Shown: in pieces, positions 19,919 through 30,911 of the stretch
Layout of the letters: each line of letters starts with the position of its first letter
Position numbering within the stretch: the stretch's first letter is position 1
NCBI GenBank assembly: GCA_026315105.1
Contig: CM048745.1
Location: 155,489,323-155,553,322, forward strand
Direction: 5' to 3'
DNA: 64,000 nucleotides
From: Locusta migratoria
Lineage: Eukaryota > Arthropoda > Insecta > Orthoptera > Acrididae
Position numbers and translations under genes: made by a program
Notes under the pieces: generated by a model
Seen by the model: only the letters and a program-made list of their open reading frames with translations
The model's database searches: none
Told to the model about the DNA's origin: nothing

Positions 19919-21310
19919 TACACTCCTGGCCATTAAAATTGCTACACCACGAAAATGACGTGGTACAGACGCGACATTTAACTGACAGGAAACAAGATGC
20001 TGTGATATGCAAATGATTAGCTTTTCAGAGCATTCACACAAGGCTGGCGCCGGTGGCGACACCCACAACGTGCTGACAAGAGAAAAGTTTCCAACCGATT
20101 TCTTATACACAAACAGCAGTTGACCGGCGTTGCTTGGTGAAACGTTGTTGTGACGCCTCGTGTAAGGAGGAGAAATGCGTACCATCACGTTTCCTACTTT
20201 GATAAAGGTCGGATTGTAAACTATCGCGATTGCGGTTTATCGTATCGCGACATTGCTGCTCGCGTTGGTCGCGATCCAATGACTGTTAGCAGAATATGCA
20301 ATCGGTGGATTCAGGAGGACAATACGGAATGCTGTGCTGGATCCCAACGGCCCCGTATCACTAGCAATCGAGATGACAGGCATCTTATCCGCATAGCTGT
20401 AACGGATCGTGCAGCCATGTCTCGATCCCAGAGTCAACAGATGGGGCCGTTTGCAAGACAACAACCATCTGCACGAACAGTTCGACGACGTTTCCAGCAG
20501 CATGGACTATCAGCTCGAAGACCATGGCTGCGGTTACCCTTGACGATGCATCACAGACAGTAGCGCCTGCGATGGTGTACGCAACGACGAACCTGGTTGC
20601 ACGAATGGCAAAACGTCATTTTTTATGTTTAATCCACGTTCTGTTTACAGCCTTATGATAGTCGCATCCGTGTTTGGAGACATCGCGGTGAACGCACATT
20701 GGAAGCGTGTATTCGTCATCGCCATACTGGCGTATCACCCGGCTTGATTGTATGGGCTACAATTGGTTACATGTATCGGTCACCTCTTATTCGCATCGAC
20801 GGCACTTTGAACAGCGCATTTCAGATGTGTTAAGACCCGTGGCTCTACCCTTCATTCGATGCCTGCGAAACCCTACATTCCAGCAGATAACCCACGACCG
20901 CACGTTTCAGGTCCTGTACAGGTCTTTCTGGATACGAAAAATGTTGGAGTGCTACCCTGACCAGCACATTCTGCAGATCTCTCACCAATTGAAAACGTCT
21001 GGTCAATAGTGGCCGAACAACTGACTCGTCACAATACGCCAGTCACTACTCTTGATGAACTGTGGTATCGTGTTGAAGCTGCATGGGCATCTGTACCTGT
21101 ACACGCCATCCAATCAATGCCCAGGCGTATCAAGGCCGTTATTACGGCCAGAGGTGATTCTTCTGGGTACTGATTTCTCAGGATTTATGTATCAAATTTG
21201 CGTGAAAATGTCATCATATATCAGTTCTAGTATAATATATTTGTCCAATGACTACCCGTTTCTCATTTGCATTTCTTCTTGGTGTAGCAACTTTAATGGC
21301 CAGTAGTGTA
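19919..21310 (+). mobile_element. Tc1-like transposon, full length but decayed
   Basis: The left end TACACTCCTGGCCATTAAAA and the right end, whose complement reads TACACTACTGGCCATTAAAG, are terminal inverted repeats of about 30 bp continuing through TGCTACACCA. TA at each end fits Tc1 insertion. Length is 1392 bp. A single transposase gene, now broken, occupies the middle. Confidence 0.93.
20150..21175 (+). pseudogene. Tc1-like transposase, degenerate
   Basis: 20150-20563 is open and encodes the paired helix-turn-helix DNA-binding region (FDKGRIVNYRDCGLSYRDI, then VGRDPMTVSR and a second HTH ending ARTVRRRFQQHGLSARRPW). After a stop at 20561 the catalytic domain continues only by frame switching: RIRVWRHRGERTLEACIRH, GLIVWATIGYMYRSPLIRIDG, then stops. 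The regions expected to hold the catalytic DxE residues (DES, QxDNARPH, SPDLSPIE) are frameshifted or altered, so the enzyme is inactive. A fragment of the same family lies at 4678-4957. Confidence 0.88.
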
Positions 21311-21435
21311 TTAATCTCTTCTTTATCTGCGAGAGAAGGAAAACACGTTTAAATTTGGACTTTTCACATATATACATTGGAAATCGACATTTTCCGACAT
21401 TTGCTGCTCTTGTAAAGATGGCGTAACGAACTGTA

Positions 21436-21750
21436 AGGTAAAGCAGTCAACAATCCGAAGATTGGTTTGAACACCACAGTGCTTTACTAGGCATGGTCCT
21501 GTTTGGAGGTGGTATGCCGTTGCCTTCCTCCGACCTTCGAACTGACTTACCCAGCCAGTTATAGGGGGACCTACAGTTTAACGTGGGTTCCGAACCACGG
21601 TGCTACTCGGTATTTTTCACATGAGCAGTACTGCCAGAGGTGAAAGAAGTGGAAAGTGACAGAAAAAAATCATAGGACCTGGCGGGGATCGAACCCGCGA
21701 CCTTTAGATTTGTAGTCTGGCACTCTACCACTGTGCAACCGAGGCGCACT
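21436..21750 (-). mobile_element. tRNA-derived SINE, family C, with 9 bp TSD
   Basis: Minus-strand head GTGCGCCTCGGTTGCACAGTG (A-box-like), B box GGTTCGATCCCCGCC, body with AGGACCATGCCTAGTAAAGC and the tail GTTGACTGCTTTACC. Flanking repeats CGAACTGTA lie at 21427-21435 and 21751-21759. Two other copies are at 37548 and 45904. Confidence 0.92.
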
Positions 21751-21761
21751 CGAACTGTATC

Positions 21762-22042
21762 ACATGAAAATTGGTGCCTAACCGGGATTCGTACCCGGGT
21801 CTCCCGCTTTCAGCGAGCAATCCAATTAACTACTTGGCTACCCGTGCACGCTCCCGGATCGTTACATTTGTCTCTGTCTCTTATTTGTGTGCTGGCATGT
21901 GAGGGATAGGGACAAGTGTAACACGTGGAAGTTTGGGTACGGCCGAGGAGCGTGCACCGGTAGCCAAGTGGTTAACGCGACTGCTCGCGAAAATCGGGAG
22001 ACCCGGGTTCGAGTCCCGGTCCGGCGCCAACTTTCATGTTTC
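21762..22042. repeat. Palindromic element with two outward-facing tRNA-like modules
   Basis: The right half (plus) reads GAGCGTGCACCGGTAGCCAAG (A-box-like) and GGGTTCGAGTCCCGGTCCGG (B-box-like), then GCGCCAACTTTCATG. The left half is the inverted counterpart (CATGAAAATTGGTGCC ... GGCTACCCGTGCACGCTC). The centre also pairs (GTTACATTTGTC against GACAAGTGTAAC). Both modules would be transcribed away from the centre if a pol III promoter works. The neighbouring SINE C inserted beside it. Confidence 0.8.
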
Positions 22043-22267
22043 AGCTCTTTAGAAGGGCAAGAGATGCCGGAAGCTTTCGACATTTGCCGTGTATATGTGT
22101 GAATATTTACCAATACTGCGGACCACCTCCAACGTCTCTTCCGTAGGAACAGATAATAAATTTAGACTTTTATATGAGACAGAGTTGGCATAAAAGATCG
22201 TAAGAGAGCGCAGACAGTTAATATTTTCGGTCACTTGGCATGGGCGCTGGTGGAATGGGGGAATAAT

Positions 22268-23838
22268 ATGGTGTCTAGAAAAGGGTTCCCTGATTTCAAA
22301 GTTAAATATCTCAAAAACAAAGATCGATAGAGGAATGCAGTAAACGGTATGTTTATTGTGAAAGCTGTAAGACGTTTATACAGCAGTTTGAAATAATAGT
22401 TACAAAATCTGCTAACAGATGGCGCTGTACGCTGTACAGCTCATATCAGCATACATAAGTGAAATAATGGTATGAAAACACTCTTTGCAAACAATCACAT
22501 CATAATGTTTTCAAAATGTTCACCATTTGCACTACAGAGGTGGCGCAAACGAAGAATGAAATTCGTCATCACATTTCGTAGTGTCTCAACCAAAATGGAT
22601 TCACATGCCACAGAGATCGCCGATTCAAGCTCGTCCAGCGTGGCGGGATGCTGTACCCTACAAAAAAAAGTCACAGGGAGTCAAATCCGGCGAATATGCA
22701 GGCCAATCCATGCCTGCAGCAGTAAATTTGGGATATTCCAAAGCAATGATTCGATTCCCGAAGTATTCCGCAAGAAATCGAAACACTTGTTCGGTCCGAT
22801 GTGGTCGGGCTCCATCTTGCATAAACCATTCAGTACCTGGTCGATCCTCTAACGCTTGCTGTGTGGCGACAAATAGTTCCAAAATTGTAACGTAACGTGC
22901 ACCAGTGTCCATTTCTCGAATGGAAAAAGGGTCAATAACGCCTCTGCTGCATACTGCAGCCCACACAGAAACTGTAGGAGAAAACAGGGGTTTCGCTTCA
23001 CACCAATATGGCTTTTCGGAACCCCAAAATCGCCAATTCTGCTTATTCACGTATCCATTCAGGTGGAAGTGTGTTTCATCTGTAAACCAGATGCAGCCAA
23101 CATCAAATCTTTCACTATCAATCATTGTGAGCATCTGATTAGCAAAGGCAACCCTTTGTTGCACAGCTCGTACGGGTGTGGCCTGGTGTGTTTGAATTTT
23201 GAATGGAAATATGTGTAGGCTCTTTCTCAGTATTTTATGCGTGCTGGAACGCTTCAAACCAGTCTCAGATGCAATTGTACGGACGGATGACATTGGATTT
23301 CGCTGAATAATTCCAGAAACTGTAGCGATATTGTCAGGTGTAACTGCGATTTGCTTGCGGCCAACATGCCCCAGTAGATCATCAGTTACGCTGCCTGTTC
23401 GTTGAAATTTTGTGAAGAGCGTACGAATGTTTTTCGCATCGGGTCCTTTTGTAACATTAAATCGTGCTTGAAAACTTCGCCTTGTTGCCGTAGTACTCTC
23501 TTCTAACCTGTGCTACTCTAGCACCAGAAAGACGCGTTGTTGAATGGAGTACATGGTTTTAATCTAAACTCCTTTCACGTTTCAGTAGTGGAATTGATCG
23601 CTCTGGTCTTCGGATCACTATTTATACTAGGCATAACGGATCACTATTTATACTAGGCATAACGTATGGCGATTACAGCGTCATCTGTTAGCAACTTTTG
23701 GAACTATTATTTCAAGCTGCTGTATAAACTTCTTACAGCTTTCACAATAAACATACCGTTTACTGCATTCTTCTATTGATCTTTGTTTTCGAGATATTTA
23801 ATTTTGAAATCAGGGAGTCCTTTTCTGGATACCCTGTA
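22268..23838 (-). mobile_element. mariner-like transposon with about 170 bp TIRs
   Basis: Left (GTCTAGAAAAGGGTTCCCTG...) and right ends (complement TATCCAGAAAAGGACTCCCTG) are inverted repeats continuing through CAGTAAACGGTATGTTTATTG and TTATACAGCAG. The interior contains one transposase gene on the minus strand. Length about 1.57 kb. Confidence 0.92.
22495..23554 (-). pseudogene. mariner-like transposase, two lesions
   Basis: Starting at an ATG at 23552-23554 (MYSIQQRVFLVLE), one frame runs to about 22658, broken only by a TAG at 23513-23515 (after residue 13). It carries an N-terminal HTH (TRRSFQARFN, then LFTKFQRTGSV), a second HTH (SSVRTIASETGLKRSSTHKI) and the catalytic motifs FTDETHF, FMQDGARPH and WPAYSPDLTPCDFFL, so all three acidic residues are present. 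After DFFL a frameshift or short deletion in a T run is needed to reach the C-terminus (HPATLDELE ... NGEHFENIMM, stop at 22495-22497). Length about 353 codons. Only these two lesions separate it from a readable frame. Confidence 0.9.
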
Positions 23839-23918
23839 AGACAATATTTAAAAAATCAAAACGAAGTTTTTGTAATGTAGTCGAATTAAATCAAAGGACG
23901 CTTGGAAATAAAAAGAAG

Positions 23919-23965
23919 AAGAAGAAGAAGAAGAAGAAGAAGAAGAAAAAAAAAAAAAAAAAAAA
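23919..23965. repeat. (GAA)n and poly-A tract
   Basis: AGA trinucleotides pass into a run of A's, directly before a SINE B fragment. Confidence 0.95.
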
Positions 23966-23984
23966 GGACTTGATACTGTGTTGC

Positions 23985-24045
23985 AGTCCATAGGCTTACA
24001 AACTACTTAAACTAACCTAAGGACAAACACACACCCGTGCCCAGC
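23985..24045 (-). mobile_element. SINE family B fragment
   Basis: Contains CTTACAAACTACTTAAAC, CTAACCTAAGGACAAACAC and CACACCCGTGCCC in family B order (plus-strand view); the head and outer tail are lost. Confidence 0.65.
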
Positions 24046-24239
24046 TGTGAAATTAGGTTATGAAAACAGACAATAAAAGTAGCATGTGAGTTTTCTTACT
24101 AGTGCTGTAAAATAAATTATGATGGTTGGAGTACGGAATGCCAGTGGCAAGAAAAAACTTTTTTTATATTTTTTTTATAGAAAAAAATGACATCAGTTAT
24201 AGATTTAAGTGATAGGAAATTTTCTTTCTGAAGATTTTG

Positions 24240-24560
24240 TAGTGAAGCCGTGAATGGAAGTAAGACCTGGACAAGAAACAATTCAGACAAGAATTTAATT
24301 GAAGCTTTTGACTTGGAGGCTACAGAAGAATGTTGAAAAGCAGATGGGGAGATCGCGTAAGTGGTAAGGAGGTAATGAATAGACTTGCAGGTGAAAAGAA
24401 GGGATAGATCGATAGGACACGTTCTGAGACATCAAGAGATCACCTCTCTAATAATGGTGGGGGGTGTGGGGGTAAAAGTTTTAGAGGTAAACCAACAGTT
24501 GAATGTAGTAATTGCGTTCAAAAGAATGTAGGTTGTAATAGTGACTCAGAAATAGGCTTG
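24240..24560 (+). pseudogene. RTE-like LINE ORF2 C-terminal relic
   Basis: Diverged copy of the RTE tail: GGCTACAGAAGAATGTTGAAA, GGGGAGATCGCGTAAGTGG, GATAGGACACGTTCTGAGAC and then AATGTAGGTTGTAATAGTG occur in family order. Frequent stops and indels; no RT domain. Confidence 0.75.
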
Positions 24561-26383
24561 CGAAGGACAGAGCAGCTGTATCAAGCCAGTGATGTGAGTG
24601 AAGGTCGCGGCAGCGTGGTAGCCTATGTATCTGTCTAGCCGGTGTGACGAACTCAAGGTCGGTGTAAAGGGCGGTCGAGCTTAGTCTGTCATTGGCTGCA
24701 ATCCATGCCAAATCCACCACGCCTATAAACCCAAAAGAGTTTGTGACACTTCCGGGGAGTGACACTTGCGGGGAAAGGGAATGTGTAGACACTTGCGGGG
24801 AGACCCGGACTCTGCAGGTAGTGAACAGGGTGTTCCACAAGTAGGGATACACTACCCCTACTCCACGCCCTCTATCCGCTACCTGTGCCGTATTCAGGGA
24901 AAGGCCCTCCGACCGGATCGGCCGCGAAATTTGTGACACAAATAACATGTTTGATAATATTAATGCATAGAAGTATGAAATCACGTCAAGACTATTTCCT
25001 GCAAAAATTTAGACAAAAAAAGTTGGCACTGAGTTTAGAAAAACAAAATTCTGGTATATTGGATTTTAACATTTTATCAAAAAATGCCATTCAAATTTAC
25101 GGGCACCAAAACGTTTTCCCTACCTGAGTAAATGAGCTGCTTCTTGTAGTTTCAACACCACAGTAGCCTTTTTCTTGAATGTTCTGAATATAAATCTTCA
25201 CACAGACTTCTTGAGGAGGAGTGTGATACGGATATCTGATTGTAAAACACTGCCTATTACCTTAGACCTTTTTGACTGTACTGAACATGAGTTCCGCGTA
25301 TTCCGTAATTTATATTTATACAGTTAACAGGTAATGCAATTTATAACCAACTATTGGCTGCCAATTTCGCTTCATTTTTCCTGGAAGTCTTGCAACTTGT
25401 TTCTCCCTGTTGGTTTATGCCAAATTCGGAGAGAATTTATCTTTAGCATTTTCCTTACACATTCTGTATTTCATACATTTCTTAGATGTATTTGTAATTC
25501 GAATACAGCCAAATCGTTTTTGGGTCTACGAATAATCGCTTCAAGTATGTAAAATACTCATTGACTTACTATTAACGTTTTTTAATTGAAGGTTTAAGGT
25601 TACGTCTGCTATTAAAAGCATAGTAGCTATTTTTAAAGAGATGGAAGTTGCGTGATAGTGGGGTTAACTACATAGAGGTCAATTACATCAACGTATCTGT
25701 GCAGGATGCCTAATATTTTTATTGCTTGCGCAGGTGTCTTGATATGCCTAGTGTTCTGAATAATATGCTTTTAGGAGGTATGACTGTGGAAAGTCATCAT
25801 CTTGTAGTAGCAGAGAATGGCTTAATAACTCTCCAAATATTATCACTATCAAAATACCTTTTTTGTTTTCAGGAGGAACACTCAACGAATTAATATGTAG
25901 TTAGAACAAGTTACTATATTGCTCTTCAGCTTGCAAAGGGTCGTCCAATTTCACTGAGTTTCGTGTTATGTTGACAGTGTGGAAACTTGACAACAGCAGT
26001 GCTAGACTTCTTGGTGTGCCTGTACCCAGGAATAGCCATTAGCCGCCCCAAGGGCCCCGGGTTCCCCGCAAGTGTCATTCCCCGCAAGTGTTCCAACCCC
26101 AACCCAAAATGTCACGCGTGCTGCAAAAACGTTTGTCATGTTGGTAGCCTTTGTGCAGACCCCGCGTCGAGACGCCAGCCTGATCGCGACTCTAACTCGT
26201 CCACAGCTGGCCACTGGCTTAGCTGACGTGACGAAAACAACGTGGAAGCCGGCGCCACGTTGCGAGAGAGCGTCTATTCCTGCCAACAGCCAGCATGTGG
26301 CGCCTGCATTCCTTTCTCTTTGGCATCGGGAGCGGCAACGGGGGAATTACGTACAACAAATATTTTTAAATTCTAAAGCCCTT
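24561..26383. other. Unassigned region with repeated ACTTGCGGGGA motif
   Basis: No gene recognised. GTGACACTT(C/G)CGGGGA occurs at 24743, 24759 and (partly) 24788; its complement occurs twice at 26063-26092. The middle (24950-25980) is plain AT-rich sequence. Confidence 0.4.
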
Positions 26384-26394
26384 TCTACACGGGA

Positions 26395-27730
26395 TTGATT
26401 TGATTTGATTTGATTCTTTCAGGGAAGCCAAAACAGTCTTCGTCTAACCAGCCACTGCCCGCACCGCTCCCTGTATGTCTAGTAAAGCTAACCAATGCCC
26501 TTGAACAGTGTAAGGAGTCCCTTTACCAGTCTTTATTAGACACAATTTCTTCGGGTCTGGTTGTCCCAAATGTTCTGTGCCTTTTACTCTCCAATGCAAT
26601 GCATTCGAAGATCAGATGTGATGCAGCTTCATCACTGTCATCATAGATCCTACATTTAGGGTCCTCTTCTGTTATTCCCATTGTGTGTAGGTGTTTTTTG
26701 AAATTCCCATGGCCTGTCAGCAATCCAACCATGAGTCTAATCTCTCTCCTGTTCAGACCCAGGATTGCAGAGCTTCTTTTAAAACAAGGCGTTGGCATCA
26801 TTACCTTGCCATGTTTTTGTTGATGGACTTTGGTCCAATATTCTACGTGCTGTCTTCTGAGCCAGTTACGTAGCTCCAATTTAGCGTTGGTGATTGTCAG
26901 GACAGGTTCCGGTCCAATAAATGGAGTCCCTGCCCCCATCCTGGATAATCTGTCGGCATGTTCGTTGCCACTGATCCCCGAGTGGCCAGGGACCCACAAT
27001 AGGTTTACTCTATTGCTTTCCCCTAGCTCCACCAGAACCCTGTGACATTCTGCAACAATTTTAGACCTTGTTGTAGGAGCTGCCAGTGATCTCAGGGCTG
27101 TCTGAATAGATATAGATGTTACGATCTTTATAGCACCTACGCAGATTCTCCTCCACACATGCCCTGATGGCAGTGATTTCGGCCTAGAATACTGAAGCCA
27201 GTTTCCCTAGAGAGATGACGCCCTCCAGTCTTGGCTGCACCCCGTATACCCGGGCCCCAACGCCTTGGTCTGATTTCGACCCGTCAGTGAACCAGACAAT
27301 ATCCCCCGTACGGTGTCGTATTATTTTCTCCCACTGCTCCCTACTTCCAATTGATATACTGAAAGGCTTGTTGAAGCAGTTTGGGGTTATAATATAGTCG
27401 GTTGGCATTTCCCCAACCTTTCCTATATTTACCGCACTCACTATTTTAGTGTGTGATTCTGGATATCCCAAAGAGTTCCAGTTGTTGACAGATTTGAGTC
27501 TGTAGGCACCAGCTGCCGCCTCCATCTTGACCCAAAGGTGTAATGGGGGCATATCCAGCATGGTTTCCATCCCAGCAGTTGGTGTGCTGCTAATTCCGCC
27601 TGTTATGGCTAAGCAGGCTAGTCTCTGCACCTTACCAAGCTCCTTAGCAGCAACCTGCTGTTCTACCTTCTTCCAACACACGACCGCCCCATAGGTGATC
27701 CTGGGTCTAATCACTGTGGTGTATATCCAT
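26395..27730 (-). pseudogene. 5'-truncated LINE with RNase H domain (I/R1/LOA-like), 11 bp TSD
   Basis: Minus strand: from about 27714 the frame encodes the segment after the RT (RPRITYGAVVCWKK ... AITGGISSTPTAGMETML), then an RNase H domain (WFTDGSK, AEITAIRACVEEN, YSDS) to VPGHSGISGNEHADRLS, then a C-terminal CxxC/H/C-type end (CRIYDDSDEAASHLIFEC). A TAG at 27184-27186 interrupts SVF*AEI and a frameshift follows the YSD motif. TCTACACGGGA repeats at 26384-26394 and 27731-27741 are target duplications. The 3' tail is AAATC repeats. Clade assignment is from RNase H presence and tail only. Confidence 0.88.
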
Positions 27731-27805
27731 TCTACACGGGAAGTGAGTGCTTACGGGATTACCCATGATGCACCGGTTACGCCGTCCGCGTGCAGTGTAG
27801 ACGCG

Positions 27806-29166
27806 CAGGGTTGCCAGGTGTGGCGATTTTTAACATTCTTGGCTATCTTTTACTTAGAAAAGTAGCCATTGTAGCTTTCTGGCGACTGCCGATTAGATTT
27901 GGCTAGTAAAAGAATTACTTGGCGATTAATGGCTATTTTATTTTACTTCAGATACAACGAATGTAAAGCAAACACTCTTGAGACATTGTGTCAATCATAC
28001 CGACTAAACATCGGTAGAATGCTGGGGAAATGTAATCAACCTACAGAAGTTAGCACAAATGTTTTCAAGTATCATGGACCCGTGGGAGTCACAGATGTAA
28101 ACAAACCAGTTTTCAGACTCTTGAAGATAGACGTAAACTTCCTCATGGAACCTACTTATAATGTTTCAAGAACATACTTTAAACGATATCTCGAAGTATA
28201 CTACAACACCGTATGTATAGCTCCCGCAGAGCTCATGAAGGTAAGATTATATAAATTACAGCATGCAATTACAGCAATTTCTTCCGCGTTCCATACGTCA
28301 ACACAACAGAAATACGTAACAACTGCTACTGTGAAACGAACCTTTTGCTATGTACTTCACAGTGGTTACCAATGATTTGCAGAGTATGAATGTCGATGGA
28401 GAACACTCGATGATTTCCCAGTCGTTCTCATGGCTGATTTTTCAGTGTGACATGACGCATTATTACAAATTAGTCCATCTCACCTCAAAGTATGAAATGC
28501 TTAGTGCATTATTATAAATTACAGGTCACCTCACCTCAAAATATTGTAATGATTTTGTGTGTATTAAAGAAATGTTTGAAAGATTCAATAACTCTATTTA
28601 ACATATGTAAATAGTTTTTAAGATGATGAAAGTGATTGGTAATCGAACCTATACAAGAGAACATCCGTTGTGTAAGTTTGATAGAATGATTCTTGAACAG
28701 TTTTATGTTGTAATTGTTATAAGTTATGAAATTAATAAATGTGATGGTTAAATGTAACTGAATTTCCGGAGTCTCTCTTATATTTACAGTATGGCAATAT
28801 TTTGACTGGTCTCATTGGTCAGTTGCTGGTTGTGGGTTCACTTCCTGCTTGGAGTCAGATAAATGTTTGTGAAGAATGAGGTTCCTTGGGAAGTTCAGTC
28901 AGGTGTCTGAGAGTGTCACAGTTTGTATTATTTTCTACTCAGTAGGCAGCTTACTACATGAATTTCAGGATTATTATTGTCGAGTAACATGCCATAATTA
29001 CCATAGCATACTAATGTTAACTGATTAAAAGTTGCAATATTTGGCTATTTTTACTGATGAAAAGAGGCTTATATTTCGGCATTTTATTGATGAAAAGATG
29101 GCGATATTTTGGCTACTTTTTGTTTAAAATATGACGACATAGCAATGGAAAATACTGGCAACTCTG
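27806..29166. mobile_element. hAT-type element, exact TIRs and 8 bp TSD
   Basis: The left end CAGGGTTGCCAG and the right end CTGGCAACTCTG (complement CAGAGTTGCCAG) form the CAGxG-type terminal repeats of hAT transposons. The flanks TAGACGCG at 27798-27805 and 29167-29174 are a perfect 8 bp target duplication, diagnostic of hAT. Subterminal motifs GGCGAT and TTGGCTAT recur near both ends. No hAT dimerisation domain or transposase was recognised, so the element is probably non-autonomous. Confidence 0.9.
27899..28375 (+). CDS. Unknown 158-codon frame inside hAT element
   Basis: The frame lies wholly inside the hAT-type element, 90 bp from its left end. The predicted protein begins MASKRITWRLMAILFYFRYN and has no motif I know; I see no BED finger, no RNase H-like DDE region and no hAT C-terminal signature. 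It has no obvious membrane segments or signal peptide beyond a hydrophobic start that coincides with subterminal repeats. It may be chance in AT-rich DNA or an eroded captured exon. Whether it is conserved in other copies would decide. Confidence 0.2.
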   Translation: MASKRITWRLMAILFYFRYNECKANTLETLCQSYRLNIGRMLGKCNQPTEVSTNVFKYHGPVGVTDVNKPVFRLLKIDVNFLMEPTYNVSRTYFKRYLEVYYNTVCIAPAELMKVRLYKLQHAITAISSAFHTSTQQKYVTTATVKRTFCYVLHSGYQ

Positions 29167-29174
29167 TAGACGCG

Positions 29175-30012
29175 ACCACTTGCACAAAATGCATGCATAC
29201 GATCGCTAGTAGACGAATAGGATGGATCCTACTCTCACGCGTATGGAAGTGCTTCCCGCATGCGAGGACGACCGAATGGGGAACGCAGCTGACAAACGAA
29301 GCCAAGTCGGGAATTTGTTTGAGAATGTGTACTTGTCTCCTGTTCAGAGGAACGTAGTTTTTCGACTTAGTCGTTAGTATTTTAGGAGGTTATACAATAG
29401 AGGAATTTAATGTAACATGTGTACAATTTTTATTGAATACAGAGATATAGCTATTAATATGAAATCCAAACAAACGTAGAGCAAACGTAAAGCAAGGAAT
29501 TTCCACTGATTTATCCGTCGGTTCTTGGTAATACAACATCACACTTACTTAAAAGTAGAATTTTTTGTATCTTCTACACGTTCATTTCCACTTAGTTACC
29601 CGGTATTCGGCTTAATATAACATAATTCAGACTTTAAACTACGTCGAAAACCGGTTATTTAAATAAAAGTCAATATGGTGATCTATCAAGAACCGACGAA
29701 AGAATCAGTCAAAATATCCAAATCAGTTTGTTGTAGATACCAAGAACTGTATCTATGTACCCAATAAAAATTGGACACATGTTATATGAAATTTTAACTG
29801 CAAAACGTCTTTATTACCATCTTCTAAAATATTTGCTATTTTTCCTGAAACATGCTGTAGTTAACAGATGAAATATTTGTTTTTGGTGAGCATTACTTTA
29901 AGCTTTATCAAAGTGAAAGGTCTATGTATAGACACCTAAGCTTGTTCATCACATACATAAGCGCCTCAAACCGCAGGGGCTAGAAGTGTGTGTAATCGCA
30001 ATTTATAAGGAG
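29175..30012. other. Unassigned AT-rich spacer
   Basis: Nothing recognised. Confidence 0.35.
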
Positions 30013-30024
30013 GACGTTAACACA

Positions 30025-30224
30025 GCCGGCCGCGGTGGCCGAGAGGACTGAGGCGCTCCAGTCACGGTCTGCACGGCCACTACGGTCGGGGGTTCGAATC
30101 CCCCCTCGGGCATGGATATTTGTGCCGTCCTAGTTCGTAAGTAGTTCATAAGTAGTTTGTAAGTTTAGGGACTGATGACCCCGTAGTTGAGTCCCATAAG
30201 CTTAACAAACATTTGAACATTTTT
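30025..30224 (+). mobile_element. SINE family A, with 12 bp TSD
   Basis: Textbook copy: GCCGGCCGCGGTGGCCGAGA, B box GGTTCGAATCCCCCC, and the tail CATTTGAACATTTTT. GACGTTAACACA repeats flank it at 30013-30024 and 30225-30236. Because it is so clean it may be a recent insertion. Confidence 0.95.
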
Positions 30225-30583
30225 GACGTTAACACATGTGAGCGACGTAGTTACGCATGAACAGCACGAAAACAATTAACTACGGTTTCACAGTGGCAGT
30301 CTAAAACACAAATAAATGTGTTAATCATCACAATATATCATACAGTTTCGAAAAGTGATGTTAACGGGGCATTCATTTGCCATAAGTTGACAACAAACGA
30401 AGTAGACGCGCGAAGCAGACGACTCAATAATTGTGTACTGTTTGAACGCTTCTTTGTAGTTCGACTGTCTATCGCAAGGGGCGCTGCAGCTGACAACGAC
30501 TTCCTTGTGCGTGTTGCACGTCTCGTATAGAAAGGGCTTAAAGCTGATACATTGCACTCAATCTTCCGAAAAACCAAAGCCGA

Positions 30584-30757
30584 GTGGGAGTGACCGAGCG
30601 CTGCTCCCCGTTAGAGGTTCGAGCCCTCTCTCGGGCATGGGAGTGTCGTACTTAGCATAAATTAGTTTAAGTTGTTTGTAAGTCTATAAGTCTAGGGGCA
30701 AATGACCATTGCAGTGTGGTCCCACAGTTTTACACACATTTGAACATTGTTTTGGAA
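30584..30757 (+). mobile_element. SINE, family A variant, diverged
   Basis: Head GCCGAGTGGGAGTGACCGAGC, B box GGTTCGAGCCCTC, GGGCATGGGAGTGTCGTAC and the CACATTTGAACATTG end. Part of the head is deleted; no clear target duplication. Confidence 0.75.
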
Positions 30758-30911
30758 CACCGGTCATGAACGAAATAGATTCACTACGCTCTCTTGTTAG
30801 TTGTTACCCCTTGACGTATCTGGCATAAAAAGCAAAGGAGCTAGATTTCGTTTCAATCATAAAAATATATCATCTTTAAGAGATCACTACAATCATCCCT
30901 ATTTCGTAATA

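Noticed and set aside
21655..22030. Several tRNA-like sequences that could be taken as tRNA genes
   Set aside because: Each belongs to a SINE or palindromic repeat with a recurring body; heads are imperfect cloverleaves and copies recur elsewhere.
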